A stretch of DNA of 64,000 bases from positions 1 to 64,000 of the forward strand of contig LBCK01000002.1 in NCBI GenBank assembly GCA_000980705.1. Reading direction: 5' to 3'. The first letter of the stretch is position 1. The number at the start of each line of letters is the position of its first letter. The position numbers and the translations under genes are program-made. Origin of the DNA: Ruminococcus sp. UNK.MGS-30 (GTDB lineage Bacteria > Bacillota > Clostridia > Oscillospirales > Ruminococcaceae). Positions 54,377-63,390 of this stretch are shown piece after piece. The notes under the pieces are model-generated. The model had not been told where the DNA came from, searched no databases, and saw nothing but the letters and a program-made list of their open reading frames with translations.

Positions 54377-54503
54377 TCGGGACGACCGCCGGGAGATGCG
54401 CCGCCAGATGGTGAATTCACTGGTGCTGCTGCTGGTGGTCTTGGGGCTGGCTGCGGTGTGTGCCGTGGCATATCTTCACGCTAGGGGAGGATTTCTGAGA
54501 TGA
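54363..54503 (+). CDS. Small single-helix membrane protein (46 aa)
   Basis: The frame starts at ATG 54363 inside the last codons of the ATPase gene, with AGGAGGAG at the right distance, and ends at TGA 54501-54503, overlapping the permease start (ATGA). The product has a charged N-terminus (NRDDRREMRRQM), one hydrophobic helix (about 19-39) and a short tail. The strong ribosome site and coupled overlaps at both ends argue that it is real. It may be a small subunit or regulator of the transporter; I recognise no family. Confidence 0.7.
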   Translation: MQNLNRDDRREMRRQMVNSLVLLLVVLGLAAVCAVAYLHARGGFLR

Positions 54504-56731
54504 AACGCAAAAAAATGACTTTTTCGCTGAAAATGCTCTGGGAGGGTTTTCGGCAGTGTAAGATGATCGGCATTTTTGCCGCTGTTATCATCGTGCTGGG
54601 CGCTGTTCTGGCGCCGGTGGCACAGGTGATCGAAATGAGCGCCAGTCCGTATCACACCAAGGTGGTCTATGAGGCATGGAGTGCGAACCCCGTTATGCTG
54701 CTGGTGCTGGTGGCTGCGCCGCTGATGACGCTGATCCTGTTCCACTTCCTGGACAGCCGTGCCGCATCGGACCTGTACCATGCGCTGCCCTGTAAGCGCA
54801 TTACCTTATACCTCAGCTATGCCGGGTCAGTGCTGACCTGGGTGGTGGTGCTGCTGTTGCTGGGAACGCTGACTTCTTTGATCACCTGCAGCTTTACACA
54901 CAATTATATCGTACTGCTGAAAGACAGCCTGCTGCCGTTTGCAACAAGCATCTTCTGCATCAGCTTTCTGGTGGTCTCCGGCATTCTGGTTTCCATGAGT
55001 ATCACCGGTACAGTTTTCACCAATATTCTCTTTTCGGGTATCCTGCTTTTTTTGCCACGGTTCTGTGCTTTTGCTTTGCAGAACTCTATGGTAAGATCGC
55101 TGCCGTTTCTCACGGATTCTATGAATATGGGATTTTTCCGGAATGGCAATAACCTGTTGTTTGCCGGTGTGAGCGCCGTCTTTGGCATCACAGATTCCGG
55201 GACGGTTGCCGAAGATGTTCTGTCTCCGGGCTGGCAGCCGCTGTTGTATACGTTCCTGCTGGGACTGCTGTACTTCCTGATCGCAGCGTTCCTGTTCTGC
55301 CGCCGCCGCAGTGAGGCTGCCGGACAGTCTGCGCCCAGCCGTCTGCTCCAGCATATCTACCGCATCGTGGTGACCATGACCATCTGTATTTTTATTGCCT
55401 GCATGCTGTATATGGACATTGTAAACCACACCGCACGGAACGGCTGGTTTATGTATCTGATCTTGTATCTGGCTGCGGCGCTGGTTTACTTTGCATACGA
55501 ACTGATTACCACTCGGAAGTGGCATAACCTGCTGACGGCACTGCCGGGGCTGGGCATTGTGGCACTCTTAAATGTAGGCATTCTGCTGGGAATGCACATG
55601 GTGCAGAGCCATATCGTGGCACAGCGTCCGGCAATGCAGGAGATCGAAAGCGTATCGTTCTGCAATACGGACGGCAGTGAGTATATTTCTTCCAGCAGCT
55701 ATCTGAGCTACCAGGACTATGTCAACCTGGAGTGCCGGGACATCGAGATCACAGATCCCACGGCGATAACGCTGGTGTCCTACTATCTGGACGAAAACCT
55801 CAAGACCTGGGAGGAAAGCGCAAGTGCCTATGAGAAGAAGTACAGCACTTCTGTTTCGGACACTTATGAAGCGTATGCGGAAAGTGACGAATCGGCTCTG
55901 ACGAACCGCAACGATGTTTATTATGCTTACAATGTAATCATCCGCACCAAGGACAAGACGCTGAACCGTCTGATCTATGTGCCGGCGGCAGAGACAGAAA
56001 AGCTGCTGAGCGCACTGCAGTCCAACCAGGCGTATGTAGACGCATGGCGCAATCCGCCGGAGGAGATCGACGGAACGGCAACGCTCAGTGACCATACAGG
56101 CGTTTACTATCTGAGCGCAGACCAGGCAGAAGAGCTGCTGCAAAGCGATCGGGAAGAGTTACAGACCGTAGATTTTGAACGGCTGTATCAGCAGGTGCAG
56201 AACGGCGCTGTGGATGATACCTGGGTGAGCGCTATCAGTTATTCTTTCCAGAAGAATGGAAAGCTGTACACCCTGGACTGCCCCATTTATGAGGGTATGA
56301 CCCCGAAAACGGCGAAGAAGTTTTACGAAATGATCTATGAGGCACAGAAAGACGATGCGGCATTTCTGCGCCAGCTGACGGAAAACAGTGACAAGGACAT
56401 CTCGTATTCCATCAACGCATACGGCGGCGATGATACTGCCCATGCCGGATACTACGCTTTTGCATCGGATACCGCACAGCTGAACAAAGATGCGGCAGTA
56501 CAGCTGCTGATGCAGTATGTGCAGGACAGACCCATGCAGGCAGGCGAGAGCTATGTGACCATTTACCTGTGGGCAGACGAAGGCTTGTCCGATGATACAC
56601 AGTCGCTGGATCTTCAGCTGCCGCTGGATGATGCGTTTTTCAGCGATGAAAAGACAACTGACTTGTTCGACATCGACAACTATAATGAGGACGGACTCAT
56701 CGACAACTCCGGCGAGGACGGACTGGGCTAA
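54500..56731 (+). CDS. ABC transporter permease with large extracytoplasmic domain
   Basis: 743 aa with GGGGAGG upstream. Helices at about 24-45, 70-90, 108-135, 147-170, 176-195, 247-265, 290-310, 318-335 and 345-370 form the membrane part; LILFHFLDSRAASDLYHALPCKRITLY is the cytoplasmic loop typical of the YtrC/D-like permease group. From about 375 to 743 a soluble domain faces outwards, rich in Asp, Tyr and Ser with a very acidic end. Such ectodomains are not usual for simple exporters and suggest signal sensing or substrate capture. Confidence 0.78.
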   Translation: MKRKKMTFSLKMLWEGFRQCKMIGIFAAVIIVLGAVLAPVAQVIEMSASPYHTKVVYEAWSANPVMLLVLVAAPLMTLILFHFLDSRAASDLYHALPCKRITLYLSYAGSVLTWVVVLLLLGTLTSLITCSFTHNYIVLLKDSLLPFATSIFCISFLVVSGILVSMSITGTVFTNILFSGILLFLPRFCAFALQNSMVRSLPFLTDSMNMGFFRNGNNLLFAGVSAVFGITDSGTVAEDVLSPGWQPLLYTFLLGLLYFLIAAFLFCRRRSEAAGQSAPSRLLQHIYRIVVTMTICIFIACMLYMDIVNHTARNGWFMYLILYLAAALVYFAYELITTRKWHNLLTALPGLGIVALLNVGILLGMHMVQSHIVAQRPAMQEIESVSFCNTDGSEYISSSSYLSYQDYVNLECRDIEITDPTAITLVSYYLDENLKTWEESASAYEKKYSTSVSDTYEAYAESDESALTNRNDVYYAYNVIIRTKDKTLNRLIYVPAAETEKLLSALQSNQAYVDAWRNPPEEIDGTATLSDHTGVYYLSADQAEELLQSDREELQTVDFERLYQQVQNGAVDDTWVSAISYSFQKNGKLYTLDCPIYEGMTPKTAKKFYEMIYEAQKDDAAFLRQLTENSDKDISYSINAYGGDDTAHAGYYAFASDTAQLNKDAAVQLLMQYVQDRPMQAGESYVTIYLWADEGLSDDTQSLDLQLPLDDAFFSDEKTTDLFDIDNYNEDGLIDNSGEDGLG

Positions 56732-56823
56732 GTTCTGACATCTTCAAAGCGGAGTCTGCAAGTTTCTCCATAAGAGCCGGAACAGACTCTGAGCAGACTC
56801 CTGCTTCTTCCTTATTTTCCACG

Positions 56824-56860
56824 AAAAGCATTCTTTCCCTGTTGGGAGAGGATGCTTTTT
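56824..56860 (+). terminator. Terminator of the GntR-ABC operon
   Basis: AAAAGCAT, CT and CCC pair with GGG, AG and ATGCTTTT; T residues follow. Confidence 0.8.
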
Positions 56861-57117
56861 GCGGTTTCTGATCGTTATTGTAACATATGAAACGTGCCGC
56901 TGTAAAGCGGTTTGGCGCAAAAAACACGGTTCGGCTGCGGCGTGTTTTCTCCGGAAAAAACTTTTTTTCGGGGCAAAATCAGAGATATCCCGAAAAGACG
57001 CCTGTCCCACTAATTTTATTTTCAGAGATGATTATATCTAAAAATAGGTATATTTCGATTTAGAAAGACAAGTTTCACACTCTTGAGCTTTGAAAAATAA
57101 AAACCTCAAAAAAATGC
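56861..57117. other. Intergenic region without recognised genes
   Basis: About 260 bases between the operon terminator and the tRNA promoter, AT-rich towards the end; nothing else recognised. Confidence 0.6.
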
Positions 57118-57146
57118 TTGACAGTACCCGGAAGTTGTGCTATAAT
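57118..57146 (+). promoter_or_regulatory. Promoter of the tRNA pair
   Basis: TTGACA (57118-57123), 17-base spacer, TATAAT (57141-57146): full consensus. Confidence 0.88.
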
Positions 57147-57169
57147 AATTATCGTTGCAGCGCACGAGT

Positions 57170-57245
57170 GCTGGTGTAGCTCAGTTGGTAGAGCAGCTGA
57201 TTTGTAATCAGCAGGTCGGGGGTTCAAGTCCGTCCACCAGCTCCA
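57170..57245 (+). tRNA. tRNA-Thr (TGT anticodon)
   Basis: 76 bases including encoded CCA. The acceptor stem is GCTGGTG/CACCAGC, the anticodon stem CTGAT/ATCAG with loop TTTGTAA, and the T arm GGTTCAAGTCC. The TGT anticodon reads ACN threonine codons, mainly ACA. Confidence 0.95.
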
Positions 57246-57272
57246 ATTTTCTACAACATACATATGTTACAT

Positions 57273-57357
57273 GGGGGAGTTCCCGAGTGGCCAAAGGGGG
57301 CAGACTGTAAATCTGTTGCTTCTAGCTTCGATGGTTCGAATCCGTCCTCCCCCACCA
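57273..57357 (+). tRNA. tRNA-Tyr (GTA anticodon)
   Basis: 85 bases including encoded CCA. The acceptor stem is GGGGGAG/CTCCCCC, the anticodon loop CTGTAAA (GTA), with a long variable arm (TGCTTCTAGCTTC) as expected for bacterial tRNA-Tyr. It shares the promoter with tRNA-Thr, 27 bases away. Confidence 0.95.
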
Positions 57358-57360
57358 GAG

Positions 57361-57395
57361 AACAGGCAAGCTCTTCGGGAGTTTGCCTGTTTTTC
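57361..57395 (+). terminator. Terminator of the tRNA operon
   Basis: AACAGGCAA pairs with TTGCCTGTT, enclosing a CTC-TTCGG-GAG loop, followed by T residues. Confidence 0.88.
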
Positions 57396-57515
57396 TTTTT
57401 CGCATCATGTGTATGGATTGTAGAGTGACTGAAATACTATATCATATGGTAAGTACCTGCGCCGTCAGGGCGCCGGTCCGTGACAACACATACCATGGGA
57501 AATGAGGAGAAAATT

Positions 57516-59339
57516 ATGGTTCGTGAGGATTTGAGAAATGTTGCTATCATCGCACACGTAGACCACGGTAAGACAACTCTGGTCGACGAGATGCTGAAAC
57601 AGGGCGGTGTATTCCGGGAAAACCAGGCAGTGGCAGAACGTGTTATGGACTCCAATGATCTGGAACGGGAACGTGGCATCACGATCCTGGCAAAGAATAC
57701 ATCGGTACGCTACGGCGACACCAAGATCAATATTATTGATACCCCGGGACACGCTGACTTCGGCGGCGAGGTAGAACGTGTTCTGAGCATGGTAGACGGT
57801 GCGATCCTGCTGGTCGATGCCGCAGAGGGCCCGATGCCACAGACTCGTTTCGTGCTGTCCAAGGCGCTGGAAATGAATCTGAAGATCATCGTTGTTGTCA
57901 ACAAGATCGACCGTCCGGACGCTCGTCTGGATGAGATCGCAGACGAAGTACTGGAACTGCTGATGGATCTGGATGCCAGCGAGGAACAGCTGGAGAACAC
58001 CCCGTTCCTGTACTGCTCCGGCCGTGCTGGTACTGCAAGCTTTGAACCCCACGGTGAGGGCAAGGATCTGAAACCGCTGTTCGACACCATTATGTCTTAT
58101 GTGAATCCGCCGGAGGGCGACCCGGATCAGCCGCTGCAAATGCTGATCTCTTCCATCGACTATAATGAATACGTGGGCAGAATCGGTATCGGCAGAATCG
58201 AAAGAGGTACCATCCAGGTGGGACAGCAGGTGCTGCTGGGCAACTATCATGACCCGGAAAACACTCGCCGCAACAAGATCGTTTCTCTGCTCCAGATCCA
58301 GGGACTCCAGCGTGTTCCGGCAGAATCGGCAACCGTGGGCGATATCGTCTGGATCAGCGGTATTGAGAACATCTCCATCGGCGACACCGTCTGCGCACCA
58401 GAATGCTTTGAGCCGCTGCCGTTCACCAAGATCAGTGAACCGACTGTGGAAATGACATTCAGCGTCAACGACAGCCCCTTTGCCGGACAGGAAGGCAAGT
58501 TTGTTACTTCCCGTCAACTGCGTGACCGTCTCATGCGGGAACTGCTCCGTGACGTGTCCCTGCGTGTGACCGAGACAGAAAGCACCGATGCGTTCCGGGT
58601 TGCCGGACGTGGTGAAATGCACCTGTCCATTCTCATCGAGAATATGCGCCGTGAGGGATATGAGCTGGGCGTTTCTACGCCTCGTGTTCTGTATCACGAA
58701 GTAGACGGCAAGCGCTATGAGCCGATCGAGGAATTGTCCATTGACGTGCCGGAAGACTGCGTGGGTTCTGTAATGGAAAAGCTGGGTTCCCGCAAGGCGG
58801 AACTCCAGGATATGCACCCCCAGGGCAGCCGTACCCGTCTGACATTCCTCATCCCGTCCCGTGGCCTGTTCGGCTATAAGAGTGAATTTCTGACCGACAC
58901 CAAGGGTGAGGGCATCATGAGCAGCGTGTTCTATGAATATGCGCCGTATAAAGGCGATATTCCCCGCCGCAGCACCGGTTCGCTGATCTCTTTCGAGACC
59001 GGCGAGGCTGTTACCTACGGTCTGTTCAATGCCCAGGAGCGTGGCTCGCTGTTTATCGGCGCAGGCGTTCCGGTATATGAGGGCATGGTCGTAGGCGCAT
59101 CCCCGAAGGCAGAGGATCTGGTGGTCAATGTCTGCAAGCGCAAGCATCTGACCAATACCCGTGCCAGCGGCAGCGACGACGCACTGCGTCTCGTACCGCC
59201 CCGCAATCTGAGTCTGGAGGACTGCCTGGAATTCCTGGCAGACGATGAACTGCTGGAAGTTACGCCGAAGTCGCTGCGTATCCGCAAGCAGATTCTGAGC
59301 AACCAGCAGCGTGCCAAGATGCGTGGCAAGATCAAGTAA
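57516..59339 (+). CDS. typA: Ribosome-associated GTPase TypA/BipA
   Basis: 607 aa starting at MVREDLRN, with GAGGAGAA upstream (an ATG 12 codons earlier lacks a site). TypA is an EF-G-like GTPase that helps ribosome assembly and translation under stress. G1 AHVDHGKTT (13-21), RGITIL, DTPGHADF and NKIDRP are intact, followed by the EF-G-like domains III and V and the TypA-specific C-terminus (RIRKQILSNQQRAKMRGKIK region). A small GCGCC hairpin is in its leader near 57459. Confidence 0.96.
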   Translation: MVREDLRNVAIIAHVDHGKTTLVDEMLKQGGVFRENQAVAERVMDSNDLERERGITILAKNTSVRYGDTKINIIDTPGHADFGGEVERVLSMVDGAILLVDAAEGPMPQTRFVLSKALEMNLKIIVVVNKIDRPDARLDEIADEVLELLMDLDASEEQLENTPFLYCSGRAGTASFEPHGEGKDLKPLFDTIMSYVNPPEGDPDQPLQMLISSIDYNEYVGRIGIGRIERGTIQVGQQVLLGNYHDPENTRRNKIVSLLQIQGLQRVPAESATVGDIVWISGIENISIGDTVCAPECFEPLPFTKISEPTVEMTFSVNDSPFAGQEGKFVTSRQLRDRLMRELLRDVSLRVTETESTDAFRVAGRGEMHLSILIENMRREGYELGVSTPRVLYHEVDGKRYEPIEELSIDVPEDCVGSVMEKLGSRKAELQDMHPQGSRTRLTFLIPSRGLFGYKSEFLTDTKGEGIMSSVFYEYAPYKGDIPRRSTGSLISFETGEAVTYGLFNAQERGSLFIGAGVPVYEGMVVGASPKAEDLVVNVCKRKHLTNTRASGSDDALRLVPPRNLSLEDCLEFLADDELLEVTPKSLRIRKQILSNQQRAKMRGKIK

Positions 59340-59376
59340 AATCCCATATTCCCCCGTCCAAGAGAGGAATCAAAAT

Positions 59377-60081
59377 ATGAAACATTTTTGGAAAAAGACA
59401 CTTTGGGCTGCGCTTTTGACAGCAGCGTTTGCGCTGTCTGCCACAGGCTGCGGCAATGACAGCCAGACAAGCAGCAGCACCGCAAATTCTGCCGACTCTG
59501 CCGCACAGACAGAGGAGAGCAGCGCTGCGCCGGCGGAAAACGGCGGTGCGGCAGATGCAGCAGATACAAACGTGTTCACTTACGAGATGCGAGATGACGG
59601 TACTGTCACCATCACCGGATACCAGGGTGCAGAAACTGCACTGGACATTCCGTCCACGGTGGACAACTATGTGGTCTCTGCTATCGCAGACCATGCCTTT
59701 GAGGCAAACTGGGACATCACCAGCGTGACCCTGCCCAGTGGTCTGTCGGAGATCGGCGAGGGTGCATTTATGGACTGCGGCAATCTGACCTCGGTGACCA
59801 TCCCGGACACTGTGGCGCAGATCGACCGTGCCGCTTTTGCCGGCTGTTCGTCGCTGGCGAGCCTGTCTCTGCCGGAGACGGTCTCTACCGTTATGGAAGA
59901 GGCGTTCACCGGTTGTGCCGGTCTGACGGACTTGACCGTGGCGAATGCGTCTCTGGAGTACGACAGCTGGGGTCTGGTCGAGGGCAGCGAGCCGCTGAAC
60001 GTGACGATCACTTGTCCGGCTGGTTCTGCCATTGAGACCTGGGCAGCCGCCAACGGCATCAGCACAAAAACGTTAGAATAA
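59377..60081 (+). CDS. Lipoprotein with BspA-like leucine-rich repeats
   Basis: 234 aa, start MKHFWKK after AGAGAGG. Lipobox LSATGC places the lipid-modified Cys at about residue 25; a Ser/Ala/Glu-rich linker (to about 65) follows, then four to five LRR_5 units (ALDIPSTVDNYVVSAIADHAF; SGLSEIGEGAFMDCGNLTSVTIPD; FAGCSSLASLSLPE). The protein sits outside on the membrane. The repeats resemble those of the LRR-dockerin protein at 36826 in the same window. Its role may be binding or surface display. Confidence 0.85.
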   Translation: MKHFWKKTLWAALLTAAFALSATGCGNDSQTSSSTANSADSAAQTEESSAAPAENGGAADAADTNVFTYEMRDDGTVTITGYQGAETALDIPSTVDNYVVSAIADHAFEANWDITSVTLPSGLSEIGEGAFMDCGNLTSVTIPDTVAQIDRAAFAGCSSLASLSLPETVSTVMEEAFTGCAGLTDLTVANASLEYDSWGLVEGSEPLNVTITCPAGSAIETWAAANGISTKTLE

Positions 60082-60092
60082 AAAACGATAAG

Positions 60093-60176
60093 AAAGCGTG
60101 GGACAATGCGGGTGTAGTTCCCTACAGCATAGTCATATGGTATGTAGGAATCCACTCGTGTCTGCCCACGCTTTTT
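60093..60176 (+). terminator. Long terminator-like palindrome
   Basis: AAAGCGTGGG (60093-60102) pairs with CCCACGCTTT (60165-60174), then T. Inside, GTG/CAC and TTCCCTACA/TGTAGGAA continue the stem towards a CATATG core. The 84-base nested palindrome is larger than the other terminators in the window. Confidence 0.65.
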
Positions 60177-60192
60177 GTTTTGGAGGAAATCT

Positions 60193-60876
60193 ATGAAACA
60201 CATCTGGAAAAGTGCGCTGGCTCTGCTGCTGGCGCTGGCAATGACCGCAGGCGCATTCGGCTGCGGCAGCAAGAAAGACGCAGACGAGAAAAGCACATCG
60301 GAAAGCGCAGCGTCGGAAAGTTCCGCAGAGGAGTCGGCACAGCCGGTGACGGAATCCGACCCGGCAGATATGGACTATCAGCTGACCTATGACAAGGACA
60401 AGGTGCCGGACGACCTGGCACAGACCATCGCCATGTACTTCTACGCCGTGGACACCCAGAACTATGACCTGTACGTGAAACAGATCAATCCGCTGTATCA
60501 GACCAGTCTGGAATCCCTGATGCAGGAAAAGTACGGCTACGGCATGGAAAACAGCATGGAACAGCTGCACCAGAACCTGGTGAACTATGCCGGCTCGGAC
60601 GATTTCACCATTGAGAGCATGGAACTGGCACAGGCACAGGAGGTTCTGGCAGAGGACTACGATGCAGACACCAACTTTGTCCAGGAATATCTCAACGCCT
60701 ACACCCAGGCGTTCGGTGAGGATTTCACCAAGCAGCTGGAAGAACAGTCCGATGCCATCTATGACATTGCAGTCACCATGAAGGGCAAGAACAGCGACGG
60801 CGAGGAGATCACCATTCTGGACGGACTGGAGATCCTGGTGGCAGAGACAGACGGCTCGTTCGGTGTGCTGGGATAA
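60193..60876 (+). CDS. Lipoprotein of unknown function
   Basis: 227 aa, start MKHIWKSA after TGGAGGAAA. The lipobox AGAFGC gives a lipid-modified Cys near residue 24, a Ser/Glu/Ala linker runs to about 60, and then a compact domain follows (DDLAQTIAMYFYAVDTQNYDLYVKQINPLYQTSLESLM...). The domain resembles NTF2-like folds in outline, but I cannot assign it. It begins with the same MKH(F/I)WK motif as the preceding lipoprotein, suggesting related signal peptides. No promoter is visible between the palindrome and the gene. Confidence 0.7.
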   Translation: MKHIWKSALALLLALAMTAGAFGCGSKKDADEKSTSESAASESSAEESAQPVTESDPADMDYQLTYDKDKVPDDLAQTIAMYFYAVDTQNYDLYVKQINPLYQTSLESLMQEKYGYGMENSMEQLHQNLVNYAGSDDFTIESMELAQAQEVLAEDYDADTNFVQEYLNAYTQAFGEDFTKQLEEQSDAIYDIAVTMKGKNSDGEEITILDGLEILVAETDGSFGVLG

Positions 60877-60925
60877 GCCGGATCAGGCGGAATTGGTGTT
60901 CTGTATGGAATTCCTTGTGAAACCC

Positions 60926-60954
60926 TTGACAATTTCGCCGAAAAAGCGTATAAT
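60926..60954 (+). promoter_or_regulatory. serC promoter
   Basis: TTGACA (60926-60931), 17-base spacer, TATAAT (60949-60954). Confidence 0.85.
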
Positions 60955-61008
60955 AAAAAGTACCGTGTTTGCAATTTTTCATGTGATTGCGGAAAAGTTT
61001 TGGAAGAT

Positions 61009-61040
61009 CATACACAAGATGGAAAGGTGTATGTTTTTTT
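61009..61040 (+). terminator. Attenuator-like hairpin in the serC leader
   Basis: CATACAC pairs with GTGTATG and seven T residues follow (61034-61040), immediately before the serC ribosome site. An alternative stem GCAAT...ATTGC lies just upstream. It may be a conditional terminator; no T-box or riboswitch motif was found in the short leader. Confidence 0.5.
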
Positions 61041-61059
61041 CCACAGGAGGGTATTGACA

Positions 61060-62145
61060 ATGCATAGAGTATACAATTTCAGTGCAGGTCCTGCGGTTCT
61101 GCCGGAAGAGGTTCTGCGTGAGGCCGCTGATGAAATGCTGGATTATCAGGGAACAGGTATGTCTGTGATGGAAATGAGCCACCGCAGTGCTGCCTTCGAT
61201 GAGATTATCAAAACCGCTGAACAGGATCTGCGTGACCTCATGGGTATCCCCGATAACTATAAGGTACTGTTCCTCCAGGGCGGTGCCTCTCAGCAGTTTG
61301 CAGCGGTTCCCATGAATCTGATGAAGAACGGCGTGGCAGACTATATTGTCACTGGTCAGTGGGCAAAGAAGGCTTATCAGGAGGCACAGAAGTACGGCAA
61401 GGCTGTAAAGGTTGCTTCCTCTGAGGATGAGACTTTCTCCTATATTCCGGACTGCTCCGATCTGCCCATTGATGATGATGCGGACTATGTTTACATCTGC
61501 GAAAACAACACCATTTATGGTACAAAATATAAAAAGCTGCCGAATACCAAGGGCAAGCCGCTGGTTGCTGACGTATCCTCCTGTTTCCTGAGTGAGCCGA
61601 TCGACGTAAAGCAGTACGGCGTGATCTACGGCGGCGTACAGAAGAACGTTGGCCCGGCAGGCGTGGTCATTGCCATTATCCGGGAAGATTTGATTCCGGA
61701 AAAGCCGGCTGTGGAGAACACACCCACCATGCTGGCATGGAAGACCCAGGCAGACGCAAATTCTCTGTACAACACACCGCCCTGCTACGGCATCTACATC
61801 TGCGGCAAGGTATTCAAGTGGCTCAAGAAAATGGGCGGCCTGGAAGAAATGCAGAAACGCAACATCGCCAAGGCAAAGGTGCTGTACGATTTCCTGGACG
61901 AGAGCAAGCTGTTCAAGGGTACTGTCCGCAAGGAAGACCGCTCTCTGATGAATGTGCCGTTCGTGACCGGCGATAAGGACATGGACGCAAAGTTCATCAA
62001 GGAGGCAACTGCTGCCGGCTTTGTGAATCTGAAGGGTCACCGCACCGTTGGCGGTATGCGTGCATCCATCTACAACGCTATGCCTATCGAAGGCGTAGAA
62101 AAGCTGGTTGCATTCATGAAACAGTTCGAAGCTGACAACGCTTGA
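61060..62145 (+). CDS. serC: Phosphoserine aminotransferase
   Basis: 361 aa from MHRVYNFSAGP, with ACAGGAGGG upstream. It converts 3-phosphohydroxypyruvate to phosphoserine with glutamate, using PLP. The PLP lysine is K195 in GGVQKNVGPAG; FLQGGASQQFAAVP and the C-terminal GHRTVGGMRASIYNAM bind phosphate groups. serA follows after 13 bases, so the two make phosphoserine together. A phosphatase (serB) is not in the window. Confidence 0.96.
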   Translation: MHRVYNFSAGPAVLPEEVLREAADEMLDYQGTGMSVMEMSHRSAAFDEIIKTAEQDLRDLMGIPDNYKVLFLQGGASQQFAAVPMNLMKNGVADYIVTGQWAKKAYQEAQKYGKAVKVASSEDETFSYIPDCSDLPIDDDADYVYICENNTIYGTKYKKLPNTKGKPLVADVSSCFLSEPIDVKQYGVIYGGVQKNVGPAGVVIAIIREDLIPEKPAVENTPTMLAWKTQADANSLYNTPPCYGIYICGKVFKWLKKMGGLEEMQKRNIAKAKVLYDFLDESKLFKGTVRKEDRSLMNVPFVTGDKDMDAKFIKEATAAGFVNLKGHRTVGGMRASIYNAMPIEGVEKLVAFMKQFEADNA

Positions 62146-62158
62146 GGAGAGAATCACC

Positions 62159-63322
62159 ATGAAATATTCCATTCAGACACTCAATAAGATCTCGAAGGCA
62201 GGCACAGACCGTTTCTGTGATGCTTATACCATTTCGGATGATGCGAAAGACCCAGATGCCATCCTGGTCCGCAGCGCATCCCTTCACGACACCTCTTTTG
62301 GTGACAATCTGAAGGCAATTGCCCGTGCCGGCGCCGGCGTCAACAACATTCCGCTGGATCGCTGCTCTGAGGCTGGCATCTGTGTATTCAACACACCGGG
62401 TGCCAATGCCAATGCCGTAAAGGAACTGGTGCTGACCGGTCTGCTCATCTCCTCCCGTAAGATTCCGGAGGCAATGGCATGGGCAGCAACTCTGAAAGAC
62501 GGCGAAACATCTGTGGCAAAGCAGGTGGAAAAGGGCAAGAGCCAGTTCGCAGGTCCGGAGATCAAGGGCAAGACCCTGGGTATCATCGGTCTGGGCGCTA
62601 TCGGTGCGCTGGTGGCAAATGCCGCAGTTGCACTGGGCATGAAGGTCGTTGGTACTGACCCGTTCCTGTCTGTTGGCGCAGCACTGCGTCTGGATCCGTC
62701 TGTGACAGTTGTCAAGACACAGGACGACGTATTCGCTGCCGCAGATTATCTGACCATTCACGTACCGTTCAACAAGGACACAGAGGGCATGATCAACGCT
62801 GCTGCCATCGCAAAGATGAAGGACGGCGTTCGTGTGCTGAACTATGCCCGTGGCGAACTGGTCAACGATGATGATATGATCGCTGCGCTGGAAAGCGGCA
62901 AGGTGGCTTACTACTGCACCGACTTCCCCAACGCAAAGACCTGTAATGCAAAGCACATCATTGCAACACCGCACCTGGGTGCATCCACCCCGGAGAGCGA
63001 GGACAACTGTGCAAGCATGGCTGCGGATGAGCTGATGGCTTATCTGGAGCAGGGTGATATCCGCAACAGTGTGAACCTGCCGAACGCACAGCTCCAGGCA
63101 GCTTACACCAAGGTTTGCGTCATTCACCGGAATGTGCCGGCAATGATCTCTGCCCTGACCTCTGTCATCGGCGTAGCAGGCGCAAACATTGAAAACATGA
63201 CCAATGCCAGCAAGAAGGATTACGCTTATACCATTCTGGACATTGACGGCGTAACCGACGGCATGATCAAAGCATTGACTGCGATCGACGGCGTACTGCG
63301 TGTACGTGTGATCGAAAAGTAA
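62159..63322 (+). CDS. serA: D-3-phosphoglycerate dehydrogenase with ACT domain
   Basis: 387 aa with GAGGAGAGA upstream. It oxidises 3-phosphoglycerate in the first step of serine synthesis. The NAD fold shows LGIIGLGAIGALVAN (about 140-155), the catalytic histidine region TPHLGASTPESE and RVLNYARGELV. A C-terminal ACT domain (about 318-387; VCVIHRNVPAMISALTSVI) may give serine feedback. The order serC-serA is common in this group; the ACT form is shorter than the E. coli enzyme. Confidence 0.95.
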   Translation: MKYSIQTLNKISKAGTDRFCDAYTISDDAKDPDAILVRSASLHDTSFGDNLKAIARAGAGVNNIPLDRCSEAGICVFNTPGANANAVKELVLTGLLISSRKIPEAMAWAATLKDGETSVAKQVEKGKSQFAGPEIKGKTLGIIGLGAIGALVANAAVALGMKVVGTDPFLSVGAALRLDPSVTVVKTQDDVFAAADYLTIHVPFNKDTEGMINAAAIAKMKDGVRVLNYARGELVNDDDMIAALESGKVAYYCTDFPNAKTCNAKHIIATPHLGASTPESEDNCASMAADELMAYLEQGDIRNSVNLPNAQLQAAYTKVCVIHRNVPAMISALTSVIGVAGANIENMTNASKKDYAYTILDIDGVTDGMIKALTAIDGVLRVRVIEK

Positions 63323-63390
63323 TCTGTGCTGTATTGCCTTTGGCATCTGCCCGAATTTTCGGGTTGAAACGGTGTGAAAGCACCGGATAG

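Noticed and set aside
56744..57010. 88-codon minus-strand frame between the ABC operon and the tRNAs
   Set aside because: It reads through the operon terminator and has no ribosome site.
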